Shown in pieces: positions 44,791-57,001 of a DNA stretch of 64,000 bases; position 1 is the first letter of the stretch; the number at the start of each line of letters is the position of its first letter. A program made the position numbers and the translations under genes. Source of the stretch: Medicago truncatula (Eukaryota > Streptophyta > Magnoliopsida > Fabales > Fabaceae); the NCBI RefSeq assembly GCF_003473485.1, contig NC_053049.1, forward strand, positions 6,758,001 through 6,822,000, read 5' to 3'. The notes below the pieces were generated by a model. The model was not told the origin of the DNA. It did not search any database and worked only from the letters and a program-made list of their open reading frames with translations.

Positions 44791-46521
44791 TGTGAACCCT
44801 TCCACACCAACTTGATATTTTCTCATCAATGCTAGCTCCTTAACAAGAACAAAATAAAGAGGGAAAGGAGAAGGAGGAGCTAAGAACTTTACATGCAACA
44901 TCTGAACAAGTAAAAGCATCGATCAAATTTAGCAATCATCACAAACACATGGTTAATTACTCTCCTATCAATTCTAACCTCTGAACATGGGCTTAATATG
45001 TTGAGCTAGGACCAAGAGGTTTACTAGTTCTTACTACCCCAAAATCTAAATACACCTTCCTTGTCATCGAATTGAAATAAGATCATTCCATACTTTACAT
45101 AATATCAACTACATAAATTGCAAAACATGAAGAAAGGAACAAATAAATGGAAATCAAGGAACTCGTGAAATTCGAAGTGTACAACCCCCAGCAACCTATA
45201 ACTTACTAAGCAATTAATTAAACAGCATAATATATAACATACTACTAAATAAAACTGGTAATACTAGGGTAAATAATGTATGAAATATACAAATTTAATC
45301 AGACAAAAACTTTGACAAAGTTATCAAAGCACATGGGAAACATCCTGATAAATGAATGAGAATTGAAGTTCACAACAGATGATTGAATGAAAACAATATT
45401 ATTTTTGAATTAGTTGCCTATATAGCCTTATTAGTGGGGCTGAAGTTTAACTCAGCAGCAGAAACCTAATAACATTTATCATGATTCACAACACTTCGTT
45501 ATTAACTCTTGAACATTTTTCAAAGATTAGCCACAACTTTGTTACATCAGCATAACACAAAAATAACATGACAAAAATTTATTTACACTCCAATCAATAC
45601 CAAATAAAAATGCATAAAGGTGATAGAAATAATTGTTGAATGGTATAAGAAAGTATATTAGAATATCTTGACGTTATCATAGCTTATCTAATAAGAATAG
45701 TTTCTAATCTTGAAATATCTTTGATTGTTTCCTAAGGATTAGTTTATTCTAATGCCCAGTAGTGTGCCTGAGGAACTAGAATATATGTAACATCCTAGTT
45801 CCTAGGCTTTGGATTAAAAGATAAATCTCTAGTGTGCAAATTGTATAAAGCAATTTATGGCCTCAATCTAGCTCAAAGAATTTTGTTTAAACACCTAACT
45901 TCTGCATCAAGAAACCACATTTTACACCAAGCAGACATAACCTTTTTTTGTTTACACTTATCACTCTTTACTACACTATAGTGATGTTAGTCTATGTAGA
46001 TTACAATCATTACATCTTAGCTACTGGCAATTCACTTCCCCACATTCAGCAACACATTACCAAAGATTAAAAGTTAGTTTACGCTCAAACAACTTTAGAA
46101 TTTGGCATATTTTTTGGCTATAGAGGTTCAACACCTCAAAAATGGTAGCCATAGCGCTGCTCAGCAACAATGTTAGCATTCTTGTTCTATCCAACGCCCC
46201 ATTCTACATGCCAAAACAAAACATATGGAGCTTGACATATTCTTTCTCAGAGAGATTCATCAGCCAAAACCTACTTGTCAAGCACATACCAGCTCTTGAC
46301 TAATAAGTGGTAGATGTTAGGAAGCTTGATTTGAATTTCCAAGAAAGAACACCTGATTTAAGAAATAGATCGAATAGGAGAAAACATCCCCTCCAAGGGT
46401 TCCCTTCACATTAGGAAATACTACAACGTTCAAAGATGGTTCTCTCTATCATTTTCTTCCCTTATTTATACAAAATTAACAAAGGAAACAACTCTAATGA
46501 ATTTTGTGCTTGTACTATATC

Positions 46522-46822
46522 CCTTCAAAGCTTGTTTTTCCTTTGTCTTTTGGATCTTCAAAACATTCTTGACTATCTTTTGCTTTTCAACCAAGAAAGC
46601 TCGAATGACTCTTTCTCGAACAGCACCACCAGATAAAACACCACCATATGCAAATTTTACAATCCTTCTGCTTCTAGGTAACTTTGATCTCTTGTACTCT
46701 GTGGGCCTTAAACATGGAATCCCCCCTTATGAACCCTCTTTCCATTAACAATGCATTTTGGTCCACTAGCTCTCTTCCTAGTTGTCGGTAAACAAGCTTC
46801 CCATCGAGGGTTTTGACAACCC
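46522..46822 (-). pseudogene. RPL34: Ribosomal protein L34e pseudogene, right arm
   Basis: The minus strand reads RASGPKC, NGKRV, then [56 protein letters not shown]. The C-terminal half is nearly intact in one frame, but the N-terminus upstream of the PGGKLVY region is missing and the middle has frame breaks and a stop. It retains the VTGKR-equivalent region that the left-arm copy has lost. Confidence 0.85.
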
Positions 46823-47110
46823 GGACTGTATATAACTACATTTCCACCATACTTATTCCCACCAACATGAAAACAAGCATTAACAATATATTATTTTTCA
46901 GGCCACGAAGCGCAATTTGCAAAGTTCAAAAAAATCTATTTATCCACAGAGAAATATCATCACTAAAAATAAGGAAGAATAAAAGAGACACAACACAAGA
47001 CCACTTGCAGTAATAAAACTTTGTAAATCATCGAAATCTCAAATATGTAAGTATAACTCTCTACATTTCTAGTTCCATAGGGGCCTGGCATTTCCACTTA
47101 ATCACAAACA

Positions 47111-48930
47111 AGAACTCCAGATACAGTGTCTATGTGTATATAGTTCAATTCACAAAGTTTCTTAAAACATAACTCAGAAAACTTCCTTTGCATGTTGCAA
47201 CACTACTCAATATCCGATAACAGTTACTCATTAAAGATAAAACTTCACCTTAATTCCTTCTACTAAGTAGCTTCCTTACTTACAAAAGGAAGTAATTGAT
47301 GAAGGGATTAAAGGAGATGAAGGAATAGAAAGGAATTCTCTTAAAAATTCAAAATTATGAGAGTAAGACTTACTTGGTGTCAATGATCCCGACTATATAT
47401 GTGTGTACGTATTTGTACACCTAAAAATCATACTCATGTTTAAAATCATGGTTAACTGTGTTAAATTAATATGGTTAATTGGTTATACATCATCTTGCTG
47501 TATTCATCAAATAATCATTAGATATAATTAACCATATATTTAAATTGTGTTAACTATTTAAATTGTTATCAAATTTTGAGAGGAAATGTGACGAATTTTA
47601 GTCATTAACATATAGCACAGATAAAAATGGCAAGTTTTAAAAGGAAAACGCTAAGATGATACGACACAAATCTCTTTTAACTTAACCAAATTCCTACGTT
47701 GGAATTTAATTTTGAACATACGTGTTTAAATAAGAGATGACATAAATCTCTTCTAATTTAAACAAAGTTTTGAATTTGTCCTTCCTATCCATAAGGAAAG
47801 CCAGGTGATTTCAGAACTTGTTAACTCCCAATGGTTGACTATCTGGCGTGGCAGACTTGGATGCCTTTCTATTTTTTTATCAGGAAGTATTTTTGTTTTT
47901 GCCACATTATAATAAATAAATATGAAGCGTTAATTATTAGTTTTTTCTGTCTACTTTTGGTCCAGTAATCTTTCTGCATTATAATATTAGCAACCCTGCA
48001 ACTTGCAAGCTTCTATGGAGAATCTTATCATTGAATATTTTGTATTAGTAGGACGGTAATATAATCTCATAAAATATCCGTAAGCCAGCAGAGTTACCTA
48101 CCTATCGTAATACTCCACAAGCCATTGATGCCAAAATCATATCCATTATGCAATTTCAATTTATTGTGTTTGATTTTGAGGTTACAAAAAATAGTTTGTT
48201 TATAATCGAATAAATTGATTACGTAGAAATTATACCAGATAAAACAGAACTAAAAAAAATTAAAATGATTGATGTTTGTCCTCATAACGAATGTTGATTC
48301 ATTCGTGATTTAGACCGCACTCATCACGAATGTTGACTCTGCTTATAAGTTGATTCATTCCAAAGGTATAGATTCAACTTTTTATCAATGTGAAGACTTG
48401 GTTGATGTATAATTTATAAGTTTCTTTGCAAGTTTCACTAATTGTTGATGTCAACTTTGACTTCCGTAAGAAAATTGTTCTTTTCCCTCTTTTTTCATTT
48501 TCTTATATCAGCGGCAGTTAACTGCTATTCGGCATTTTGCAGTGGTGGTTTACGGCCGCTGATACTTTTAAGATTAGTTTCATTATTTTTTAAGTTTGTT
48601 CAATTGATTATAAAAGCGTCAAGGACAGTTAACTATCGTTGAAAAATGTACTAATATAAGATAATGAACAATTTTATAAGTGACACGACTAACACCTCCA
48701 AACTAAAATTTATTTGGCTAAATGTGGGTCGAATAAAAATGAACTAAAATCATTAAACTCTAGTTTCAATTGAACATTAATCTTAGAGAAAAGAAAGTAA
48801 AATCAAAATCAGATTCACAAATAAAGCTTTAGGTAGCTTGTAATGAAATTTATATTGTCCAAAAATAGAAACATACGAGTGATTTACATAGTATTCATCA
48901 CGATGTATTAAAACTCAATCCAACAACAAA
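47111..48930. other. Intergenic, no gene
   Basis: Between the inverted duplication and the carrier gene. A TTCATTC(A)CGAATGTTGA-like pair occurs near 48285-48350. No coding region is supported. Confidence 0.45.
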
Positions 48931-48999
48931 CAATGGATAAGGATAAACACGTCACTATTACTTTCTTTCTTTCTCGGACAAACAAAATACTAAAAAAAC

Positions 49000-49547
49000 A
49001 CTCTAATCCAAAACTGACACGTGTCCTTTTCCCACCTCCATTTTCACCTTCATATCCACCTCTCATTCCGGTAACCCTTCTCTCTCTCTTCACCTTGACA
49101 TTCTTCTCTCTCTCTCTCCAATTTTTTCCACCCATTTTCCGGCATGTCTCTAACTCGCCATCGCCGGCGCCGCCGTTGAAAGATACGTTTTTCCGGTATG
49201 AACCGTTTCATGTCAAACTCTTTCTTGATTTAGAAATGCTAGATCTATTCATTGTTTCACACGTTCGATCCAAAACTTGGTTTCACAAGAGGAAAAAAAT
49301 TAACCCCATTTCATCATTTTCTTCATTATCTTAAAAGGTTATTGTGATTTCCCAATTTTGTATAGTAAACAAATTTGGCCTTTTTTTTTTTTTTTTGCAA
49401 TAAAGTTTATTGATTTTGCAATTTTCTTTGTTGGGTTTGGAAAGTTTTTGTATATTTAGGGTTTGTGGTAGTGTTAAGATTTGAAGGGAGTAGAAAAGAT
49501 TAGATTTTGATTCTGGGTTTTTTTTAAAGTTTGTGAAAGTGGCTAAA
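49000..49547 (+). promoter_or_regulatory. Leader region of the carrier gene
   Basis: A CT-rich tract (TCTCTCTC at about 49078-49118) and a long A/T leader precede the ATG at 49548. An open frame at 48933-49334 covers this stretch but shows low-complexity composition and no family resemblance, so I read it as leader or promoter. Confidence 0.45.
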
Positions 49548-50606
49548 ATGGATTTGAGTGTGAATGAGGAAGAGGTAGAGTCAGAGGAAGAGATTCATGT
49601 TCCAGCTGAAATTGATTGGCAAATGCTTGATAAATCCAAGTTTTTCTTCCTCGGTGCTGCTTTGTTTTCTGGTGTTTCAGCAACATTGTATCCTGTTGTT
49701 GTGTTGAAAACTAGGCAGCAAGTTGCCCAATCACAAGTTTCTTGTATTAAGACTGCCTTTTCGTTGATTAAGGGGGAGGGGTTTAGAGCGTTGTATCGTG
49801 GGTTTGGTACTTCGTTGATGGGTACAATCCCGGCTAGGGCTTTGTATATGGCGGCGCTTGAGGTTACTAAGAGTAATGTAGGGACTGCTACTGTTGGTTT
49901 TGGTCTTGCTGAACCGACGGCTGCTGCAATTGCTAATGCGGTTGCTGGTTTGACTGCGGCTTTAGCAGCTCAGCTTGTGTGGACGCCGATTGATGTTGTG
50001 AGCCAAAGGTTGATGGTTCAAGGTAGTTGTAATTCAAGTGATCCTAAGGGTTCGTCTGTAAGATATGTTAATGGTATTGATGCTTTTAGGAAAATTGTGA
50101 GAACGGATGGTCCTAGGGGTTTGTATAGAGGTTTTGGGATATCGGTTTTGACGTATGCGCCTTCAAATGCAGTATGGTGGGCTTCATATTCTGTTGCACA
50201 AAGGATGGTTTGGGGTGGAGTTGGATATTACTTGACTAACAAGAAAGGTGGGGAGGGAAGTGACAACAACAATGGAGGGGCTAATGTCTTGAGGCCGGAT
50301 ACAAAAACTGTTATGGCAGTTCAGGGAGTCAGTGCAGCAATGGCAGGAGGCATGTCTGCTTTGATTACTATGCCATTGGATACAATCAAGACAAGGCTGC
50401 AGGTCTTAGATGGCGATGAGAATGGCCGTCGTGGACCAACAGTGATGCAGACAGTTAGAAGTTTGGTTAAGGAAGGTGGTTGGATGGCTTGTTATAGAGG
50501 ATTGGGACCTAGATGGGCTTCAATGTCGTTCTCTGCAACAACAATGATCACAACCTATGAGCTTTTAAAACGGCTTTCCGCAAAGAATCAAGAGGTTTTA
50601 ACATGA
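49548..50606 (+). CDS. Mitochondrial carrier protein, SLC25A44-like, 352 aa
   Basis: Single-exon member of the mitochondrial carrier family. Three repeats are visible. Repeat 1 carries PVVVLKTRQQV (about residues 50-60), repeat 2 PIDVVSQRLMVQ (about 148-159) and repeat 3 PLDTIKTRLQV (about 276-286), each matching Px(D/E)xx(K/R), with the first acidic position replaced by Val. GEGFRALYRGFG, DGPRGLYRGFG and GGWMACYRGLG mark the repeat ends. The family places it in the mitochondrial inner membrane. Animal SLC25A44 moves branched-chain amino acids; the plant substrate is not settled. A Gly/Asn-rich insertion (GGEGSDNNNGGAN) lies before repeat 3. The frame extends 15 bases upstream only to a GTG, so the ATG at 49548 is the likely start. 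Confidence 0.93.
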   Translation: MDLSVNEEEVESEEEIHVPAEIDWQMLDKSKFFFLGAALFSGVSATLYPVVVLKTRQQVAQSQVSCIKTAFSLIKGEGFRALYRGFGTSLMGTIPARALYMAALEVTKSNVGTATVGFGLAEPTAAAIANAVAGLTAALAAQLVWTPIDVVSQRLMVQGSCNSSDPKGSSVRYVNGIDAFRKIVRTDGPRGLYRGFGISVLTYAPSNAVWWASYSVAQRMVWGGVGYYLTNKKGGEGSDNNNGGANVLRPDTKTVMAVQGVSAAMAGGMSALITMPLDTIKTRLQVLDGDENGRRGPTVMQTVRSLVKEGGWMACYRGLGPRWASMSFSATTMITTYELLKRLSAKNQEVLT

Positions 50607-53600
50607 TGAATGATATAACTATAACAACAGCAGCAGCAACAACAACAACAAGGAACACAGAGAGAGGGAAAAAGGGTTTTCCCCATCTGATGTTTGGAAT
50701 CGCAGTGAATTTGACTAAATCACGGTGACTTTGTAAAATCTACATTAAGGTGCTTCAACAAATTCATGGTGATGCCATGATTTGTCTAAATTATGCTCTT
50801 GTTTTTCTCTTATCTTGTCTCAAACTTTTTCTGTTTGGGCTAGTTACCATGACTGCTTGATCAATGTAAGTCACTGCAGGTTTATATATAAATAAAGTTT
50901 TTTTTTTGTCTCTAACACATTACTGCATTTTAAGTCCCAATTGAAATCAAGCATATGCTTCATGCTAATTTGCAAGTTTCTTTTGATAATCATGTGCCAC
51001 TCTGGTTTAAAAGATACGCAGCTATTAGTTTTCAAATAAAAATAGCATCAAGTAGCTTTAGTAACTCTGAAACCTAAGAATCTTGCGAATTTCAATATTG
51101 TGTAGCTTTGGTCTTTCAACTTGAATCTTGTCTACCATGTTATCTAAAGAATAGGAGTTTTGAGTGCAACATTTGAGAAACTTTGTTGTTTTCTCATTCT
51201 CATGTTGTAATCATTACTTGATAGATCTATGCTACTTAATTGTAGATATCCTTCATCTTTCTCATAAAAAAAATGAAAACGTCCATTACAATTGACTATA
51301 GTTTAAGGTTTATAAAGACAAAAATTTCTAGAATTTATGGCATAATCTTTATAATACATGATTCTCCTAACAATAACCCTTAGGACACTGGTTAAAGTGC
51401 TAAGTTTCTGTTAATAAGTTGTATAATTATGGCATTGACAAAAGTAACAACGTGTATTTCTAAGACAAAATTTTCATTCATGAAATCTTTAAACAATGCC
51501 CTTAAAACACTACTTAGCAAAAACTTTTTAACTTATACTTAAAATTATAGTATCAAAGCTCTCTTATGCATTTAAATAATTGAGATTTGAGAAGATCTCA
51601 CACTATAGAGCTAGGTTAGGTTCATTGTGGATAACTTTTAATTGAATGGTGGGGCTACCAACATAATGAGTGTGTGGACCAGGGGGAGTTAGGTTAGGCA
51701 ACTGCTAAATATTAAAATATGAAATTATAGTAGCCTATTATCCCAAAAAAATACATAGTAGCCCTATTGTGTGTATTTTGCAAATGACTTTGTTGTCAAT
51801 ATGGTATATTGATCAGACTAAAATAATTGTTTTCTTGATGTTTAGGACAATAAGTCAGGATTCTTTTCATACATGTACAGTCTTTAATATTGCTGTCAGT
51901 TTTAAATTAATTTGACATGTAACATTAAAATAGTGCTAAAATGAATTAATGTTTTGCTCTAATCCTTGTTCATTTTGGATAAGATTCCACTTCTGACATA
52001 GTCTTGATTTTTGCATCTTATAAGTTTTGGCATATAATAAAGTGACAGATTCTATATAAAAGAGAGTAACCATGGCTTGCAAGTTACAACTTAACCAGTG
52101 GAAGGCTTGAAGCACAGTGCACATGTTATTGTCTTTCAAATGTATACTATATATAGTTTTTTTAACTAAATTTTTTAATTTCTTTTGATGTGAATGACCC
52201 TTTTAGGATTATTTTTTCTGACTTTCAATATGACACAATGGTTAGTTATGAAGTATGAAAAACTATAGATTTTAAAAGATAATAGTTTTGGATGACGTTT
52301 CAAAACTGGTAATAAATTATTTAAAAAATTCATTTCATCTTTTAAAATAGCAAAGTTAAATGCTTCATTAGCAATAATTAAATTGGTACATATTGAAACA
52401 TCAATAAATATATTCAGAGTTAGCTTATGATGTGGTCATCTTTGTTAACGCATAAGCAAGCTTCACATCTTTTTTACATACAGAAAACATCTTTTTTTCA
52501 CTACAATGTTCCAAAGAAAGCTTCACATACCCTTAACATGAAGATGAGTTGTATCTAGGATAGTGTTTATGCAGAAATTATATGCACTTTTCACCAAATA
52601 CTTGACATATTATTCTATCTTCCAAATTCTCTGATCCTCTCTAACAGACACAGGCACACACATAATGTGATCCACTCCAGGTTGGTCAAATAGTGTATGC
52701 AACAACTCAATATCCCAACATTTCATATCCGGTCAACGGAGGTCTCACATGTGAAGCTGGTCGATTTCTGGATTCATGTTTAAAGCAGTAGGGATCATTG
52801 CACACTGCAACAATGAAGGTTCATTGTAGAACTTTATTAACATATGTGGTTCTAGTTCTAATTCTAGCTCAAAAACAATAATTTTGTTCAGATCAAGGTA
52901 AGAAAAGGCGCAAATCATGCGTTTTTGAAATGGAATACATACCATTTGCACTTCATACATAAAGAATTAAAATGAAGATACACGAACTTGGATTTGTTGC
53001 AGTAAAAACAAACCAACATATGAAGATTGGACTGCTCATTTCAATATCAATAGATCAGATGCAAAACATAAACTCAAATTTTGTTCCGATTTATTGACAT
53101 AGCCATATTTTGGCTGCATTTCTTATGAATGTTCATTGAAGAGGTGGCTGACTTGATTTCTCCATCAATGTGGCCAAACACTCTTTCCAATCTGGAATTT
53201 TATTTTCCCCATTGGCCACTTCAAATATGAGTCCAGTTTGTGGGACAAACTCCAGTGCTTTTACACATACGAACGCGACATCTTCTTTGCTAATACTTCC
53301 GGTAGCTGCACAACCCTGTAATATTAAACACAATCATATAAGTAACAGACGCGGATATCTTATTGTAAACAGCTAGCACATTCTCTTTTTAAGATCTTAC
53401 ACTGAAATCTAATCATGTTTCAGATTCTTGCTATAGTCTAAACAGGTTTTAAGAAGTACTATTATACTAATGTGAAAAGAAAAAAAAATGATGAAATTTG
53501 ATTAGATGTCTCTTTAATGCGCCATTATTAAACTCTTCTCGTCTAAGAGATTTCAAGTTGACATGAATGACAATGATTCAAGCAGAACGCATATATATCA

Positions 53601-53664
53601 ATCCTTCCAAAATTTCAGTAAGCATCTATACACCTGTGTAACACGTAAGAGGATTTTGATGATT

Positions 53665-53925
53665 GACAGCATAAGTGGTGAGCAGTTCTCACCTTATAAG
53701 CCGATTTTACAAAAATGAGTAAGATGATATTAAAGTCTATCGAAGATCCATTGGGTCACACGCTATTGGGTCACATTCTCGAAATCTAATCTTGAACGTG
53801 AAGTGTTAAAAGTCTCACATTAGGTGAGCTAAGGTTTGAATATGAATTTATAAGTGGTTGAGAACTCTCGCCTTACGAGCTGATTTTATTAGGACAAGTT
53901 AGTCTCGGTATATATTCTAAGAATC
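53665..53925. mobile_element. Repeat insertion in an SDR-like intron
   Basis: It contains GTGAGCTAAGGTTTGAATATG, TTATAAGTGGTTGAGAACTCT and CTTACGAGCTGATTTT, words of a common legume repeat. A second fragment in opposite orientation lies at about 56668-56790 (GGGCTTAACTCAACCC...AAAACCGGCTTTTAAAGGG). Family name and boundaries are uncertain. Confidence 0.45.
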
Positions 53926-54496
53926 ACTTTTGTGTCAACTTGTTTTATTCATAAAGTAAGAAGAAATTAAAGCTGATAGATTGTACCTTGTCAAAGGTAA
54001 AGCCTTGCTTCCCACCAGGTGTATCTTGCAATTCACCGGTCCTGAGCTCCTTAATACAGATTCATCTTGCTCAGCCAATTTCTTTGCATTGTTTTTCATC
54101 ATAGATTCAATGCCAGTTTTACCACTATAAACTGACAACTGCAACTTTATTAAAACAGAACAAAGGTTGTCTTTGCGATGGTACAAGGGAATAAAGAGAG
54201 TACCTGTGATAAGAGGACCAAATGCTTTACCCCTTGAAGGCTACCAACACTAGAAATAAAACCCTCCTTGAAAAGAATAAACTTACGTTCAGAAAATTGT
54301 TTAAAGTTGTGAATTTGTGATATCATTTGACACAAATGATTCTTTGCATGTCATTTCATTAAAAGACGTTGTGGATTTGTGATATCATTGAAGGCTAACT
54401 AATAACTTCTCTCATAAGTTGAAATTAACTTCTGCACCTCAGTTTCTGATATTTAACTATGGATAAACACTATAAACTTATGGCAAATTCTCTGGT

Positions 54497-54655
54497 GCAT
54501 AAGTGAGACAAGTCTTGCATCATACACAAGCTAGTTTCCACCATTGGATCAATAAATCTCACCATTAAATTAAATGAAATATGATGTGACTTTTTTTATC
54601 TAATGGTGGAAAAGGCACTTGTGCATGGTGCAAGACCATTTTGCTTGTGCATGTT
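54497..54655. mobile_element. MITE in an SDR-like intron
   Basis: Inverted ends: GTCTTGCATCATACACAAG at the left and CTTGTGCATGGTGCAAGAC at the right. Nested CCACCATT...AATGGTGG words support a hairpin. Non-coding. Confidence 0.65.
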
Positions 54656-55835
54656 AGACAAAGCCTAAACTTATAAGGTCTTTATGAATTAGAAACTAAA
54701 TACTATTTCAGTTAAATGATTTCTATAAGCCATAAAGCCTTGACAAAAAGCTAAACTTCATTGAAATGGTTATGAAATAAGCAAATCAAGTTTATGGAGT
54801 GTTTTAGCTATGTCTAAGAGCATAGAAACATGTCTATAGAGAGGCATGGCAAGTTGTACATACGTTTGGGCATATAATTGTGCGAACTCCTCTTTAACGC
54901 TTTCATGAGGAATCGATTGTCGCTTGTATCACCTGTCATTGACTTTGCAACAAGCAACATGGAGTCAATAATACAAGTATAAGAACAAATAAACAAAGCA
55001 CAAACAAACAATCTGTTAATGATTTTGCAAATTGAATTCAGCTACCTCAACATAACTTCCAAAGGCTTCGAGTGCAACTCTTTTATCCTTCACCAATGCC
55101 TTTATTCGAGATTTGTTTACAACCAATGACAATAGCACAAATCAGAATTCAATCATTGATGTGAATCAATGAATGTTATGGATACAACACCATTTATGAA
55201 TTATCAGATTCTATGAAGGCAACTTACTGACTACAAAAATAAAGTGCAAATTATTTTTTATCTCAGACAATGCATTGCCTGAGGGAATCGGATCGTCTAC
55301 CATCCAAGATCAAACAACTAACATTTAATCAGTTTATCTTTATACGGACTTTTTAGTCATAAGCAACCATGTCTTTGTAATTCTTACCTATCATATGCAT
55401 TTAAAACAAGAATATAAACCAGAATTTCAATACTCGGATGCATCATCTTATCAAGCAACAAGGTTAATTTCAAACAGTGCATCTGACTGCGATCTAGGCC
55501 ATGATATCAAGTTTTTTTTTACTGCGAGTGCAATGCAAAGGGGATTAAGACAACATCAATTGCATTTGACTGAGATTCTATGCAATATATCAAGGATCGC
55601 GACACAATCGCGATTAAAACCTTGACAACTTCTAATCAAATGAGGCATGTAATGATAAGGAGTTAAAAAAAGGCAAGCAAACCTGGCCGATATCACTATC
55701 TCCATCTGTTACCAGGACTGCATCCCTAACTTCATCTTCTGCTTTGAAACAATTGAGTCAAACAAAATCACTATTACGCAAAACACAGACAACAAGGTAT
55801 TAGATACCCATATAAACAGCATTTTTTGGATCACT

Positions 55836-56660
55836 GTGAGTCATTTTAGGTTCTGTTTCAATTGGTTTATTTGAGTCTATCTATTTGCATAAGCACTTAA
55901 GAAAGTGTTTGGAAGAGCTTATGGCATGCCCATAAACCTTTTCAGCTTATTTCCTCAAGCTCTCCAAAATAGCTTATGAAAACAACTTATAACTTACATG
56001 AAAATAGTTTGACTTTATTTTATCCTTTTATGTTATAGAAATAGCTTAGGCAAAATTCTAACAATCTTTGTTCGGAAACATGGAAGTACCATCAACCAAA
56101 ATGGCTGTGTCTGTGGTTTTATCTTCGATCGAAAAACTTGCATCACTTAACTACAATCACAGTCCATACACAAGAAAAGCACTACATAAATCAGTTTCAA
56201 GATCTACCAATACACAATAGAAAAACACAATCAGTTTCAAGATCTACCAATACACAATAGAAAAACACAGTCAGTGGCTCAACTTAAGTTATAGGCCAAG
56301 GGCGAGACCTTTCAGAGTTGAAGAGTTCATGGCTTGTGTGCAAGGAGGGAGAATTTTATGCATACAAATCATTGAAACAGTGCCAGATTTGATAGGGTCT
56401 TTTCACAGTATCGTTGTAACTTGGAATGCAAATCAAGCACACATGTACATGTTTTGCCAGGTGAATGTAATTAGTTTAAGATCTCAATATTGAGAAAGAA
56501 GGATATGAGCAGATAATCAATGCTTTTACAGCCGTGGTTGGAGTTTAATAATAAGTGGCAGTCATACTTCAGAATTTGTAACAGATTACTCAGGTTGTTA
56601 GAACTTAGAAGAATAAAGAGAATAAATGAATAGAAATCAAAAGAGCTAATCAACATCATA
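55836..56660. repeat. Intergenic, with a 40-bp tandem duplication at 56191-56270
   Basis: The unit TCAGTTTCAAGATCTACCAA... (40 bases) occurs twice, at 56191-56230 and 56231-56270. It overlaps the end of a short plus-strand reading frame (ATG at 56101, MAVSVVLSSIEKLASLNYNH...) that closes after about 39 codons. That frame is next to the unit-end breakpoint of the segmental duplication. I cannot assign it and do not call it a gene. 55836-56050 is a repeat-like GCTTATG-rich stretch. Confidence 0.5.
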
Positions 56661-57001
56661 TATCTTAAAATTTGGGTTGGGCTTAACTCAACCCTTACAA
56701 AACCGGCTTTTAAAGGGTGGCCTGCCTATCACTTATAAACATATCGTCAGACGTTATCTCATCAAATGTGAGACTCGTATTATAACAATAATAGAGATCA
56801 TACATTAAGGTTTGAAACTTGATGTTTCATGGATTCTTTGTGGCATGGTTCCAGACAAAATCTATATATGTTTCAGGCAAAATTATACAGATCATATACA
56901 TCATGTACACATCTTTCCAGACACACTACCTCTGAGAACTTCCACAATTTTAAGAACCAATGGCTTGAGCTAATTCAAAATAATGATGCCTAACAAGCTG
57001 T

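Larger units (their letters stand above)
42220..47110 (-). repeat. Right arm of the inverted segmental duplication
   Basis: Reverse-complement counterpart of 12190-23960 (anchors listed there). It lacks the 4.7-kb CACTA element (single TTA at 43351-43353) and the LINE-embedded MITE (single target at 44550-44557), and has its own SINE at 42440-42560. The PGG4 pseudogene lies just beyond its left end, as PGG2 lies beyond the right end of the other arm. Confidence 0.85.
53133..55738 (-). pseudogene. NAD(P)-binding Rossmann (atypical SDR/NmrA-like) gene, disrupted
   Basis: Exons inferred on the minus strand: 55738-55683 (DEVRDAVLVTDGDSDIGQ, a degenerate glycine-rich nucleotide motif), about 55120-55046 (NKSRIKALVKDKRVALEAFG, then SYVE), 54942-54864 (SMTGDTSDNRFLMKAL...), 54266-54204 (EGFISSVGSLQGVKHLVLLS), 54138-53987 (LSVYSGKTGIESMMKNNAKK, then LAEQDESVL...) and 53315-53133 (GCAATGSISKEDVAFVCVKA to QPPLQ). 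It resembles the Arabidopsis At1g72640-type protein. Three defects: one extra A near 54890-54896 shifts the frame before the GVRTIICPN segment; about 22 bases are missing near 54040, between SSG and RTGELQDTPGG; and no AG acceptor is clear before the second exon. The first exon was not located. Sequence error cannot be excluded for the single base. Confidence 0.75.
50707..56105. repeat. Source block of a segmental duplication (copy A)
   Basis: It is matched by 62362-64000 in the same orientation: 50707-51138 with 62414-62848, 51648-52140 with 62847-63362, and 52664-53300 with 63366-64000. The short stretch 56053-56105 matches 62363-62413, immediately left of the match to 50707. That is an end-to-start junction expected of tandem duplication of a unit about 5.4 kb long. 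Confidence 0.85.

Noticed and set aside
48933..49334. 133-codon open frame upstream of the carrier
   Set aside because: Pyrimidine-rich low-complexity translation, no family pattern, and it overlaps the expected leader of the carrier gene.
49533..49547. Carrier start at the GTG
   Set aside because: A plant nuclear gene is expected to start at ATG, and the first ATG (49548) gives a normal family N-terminus.
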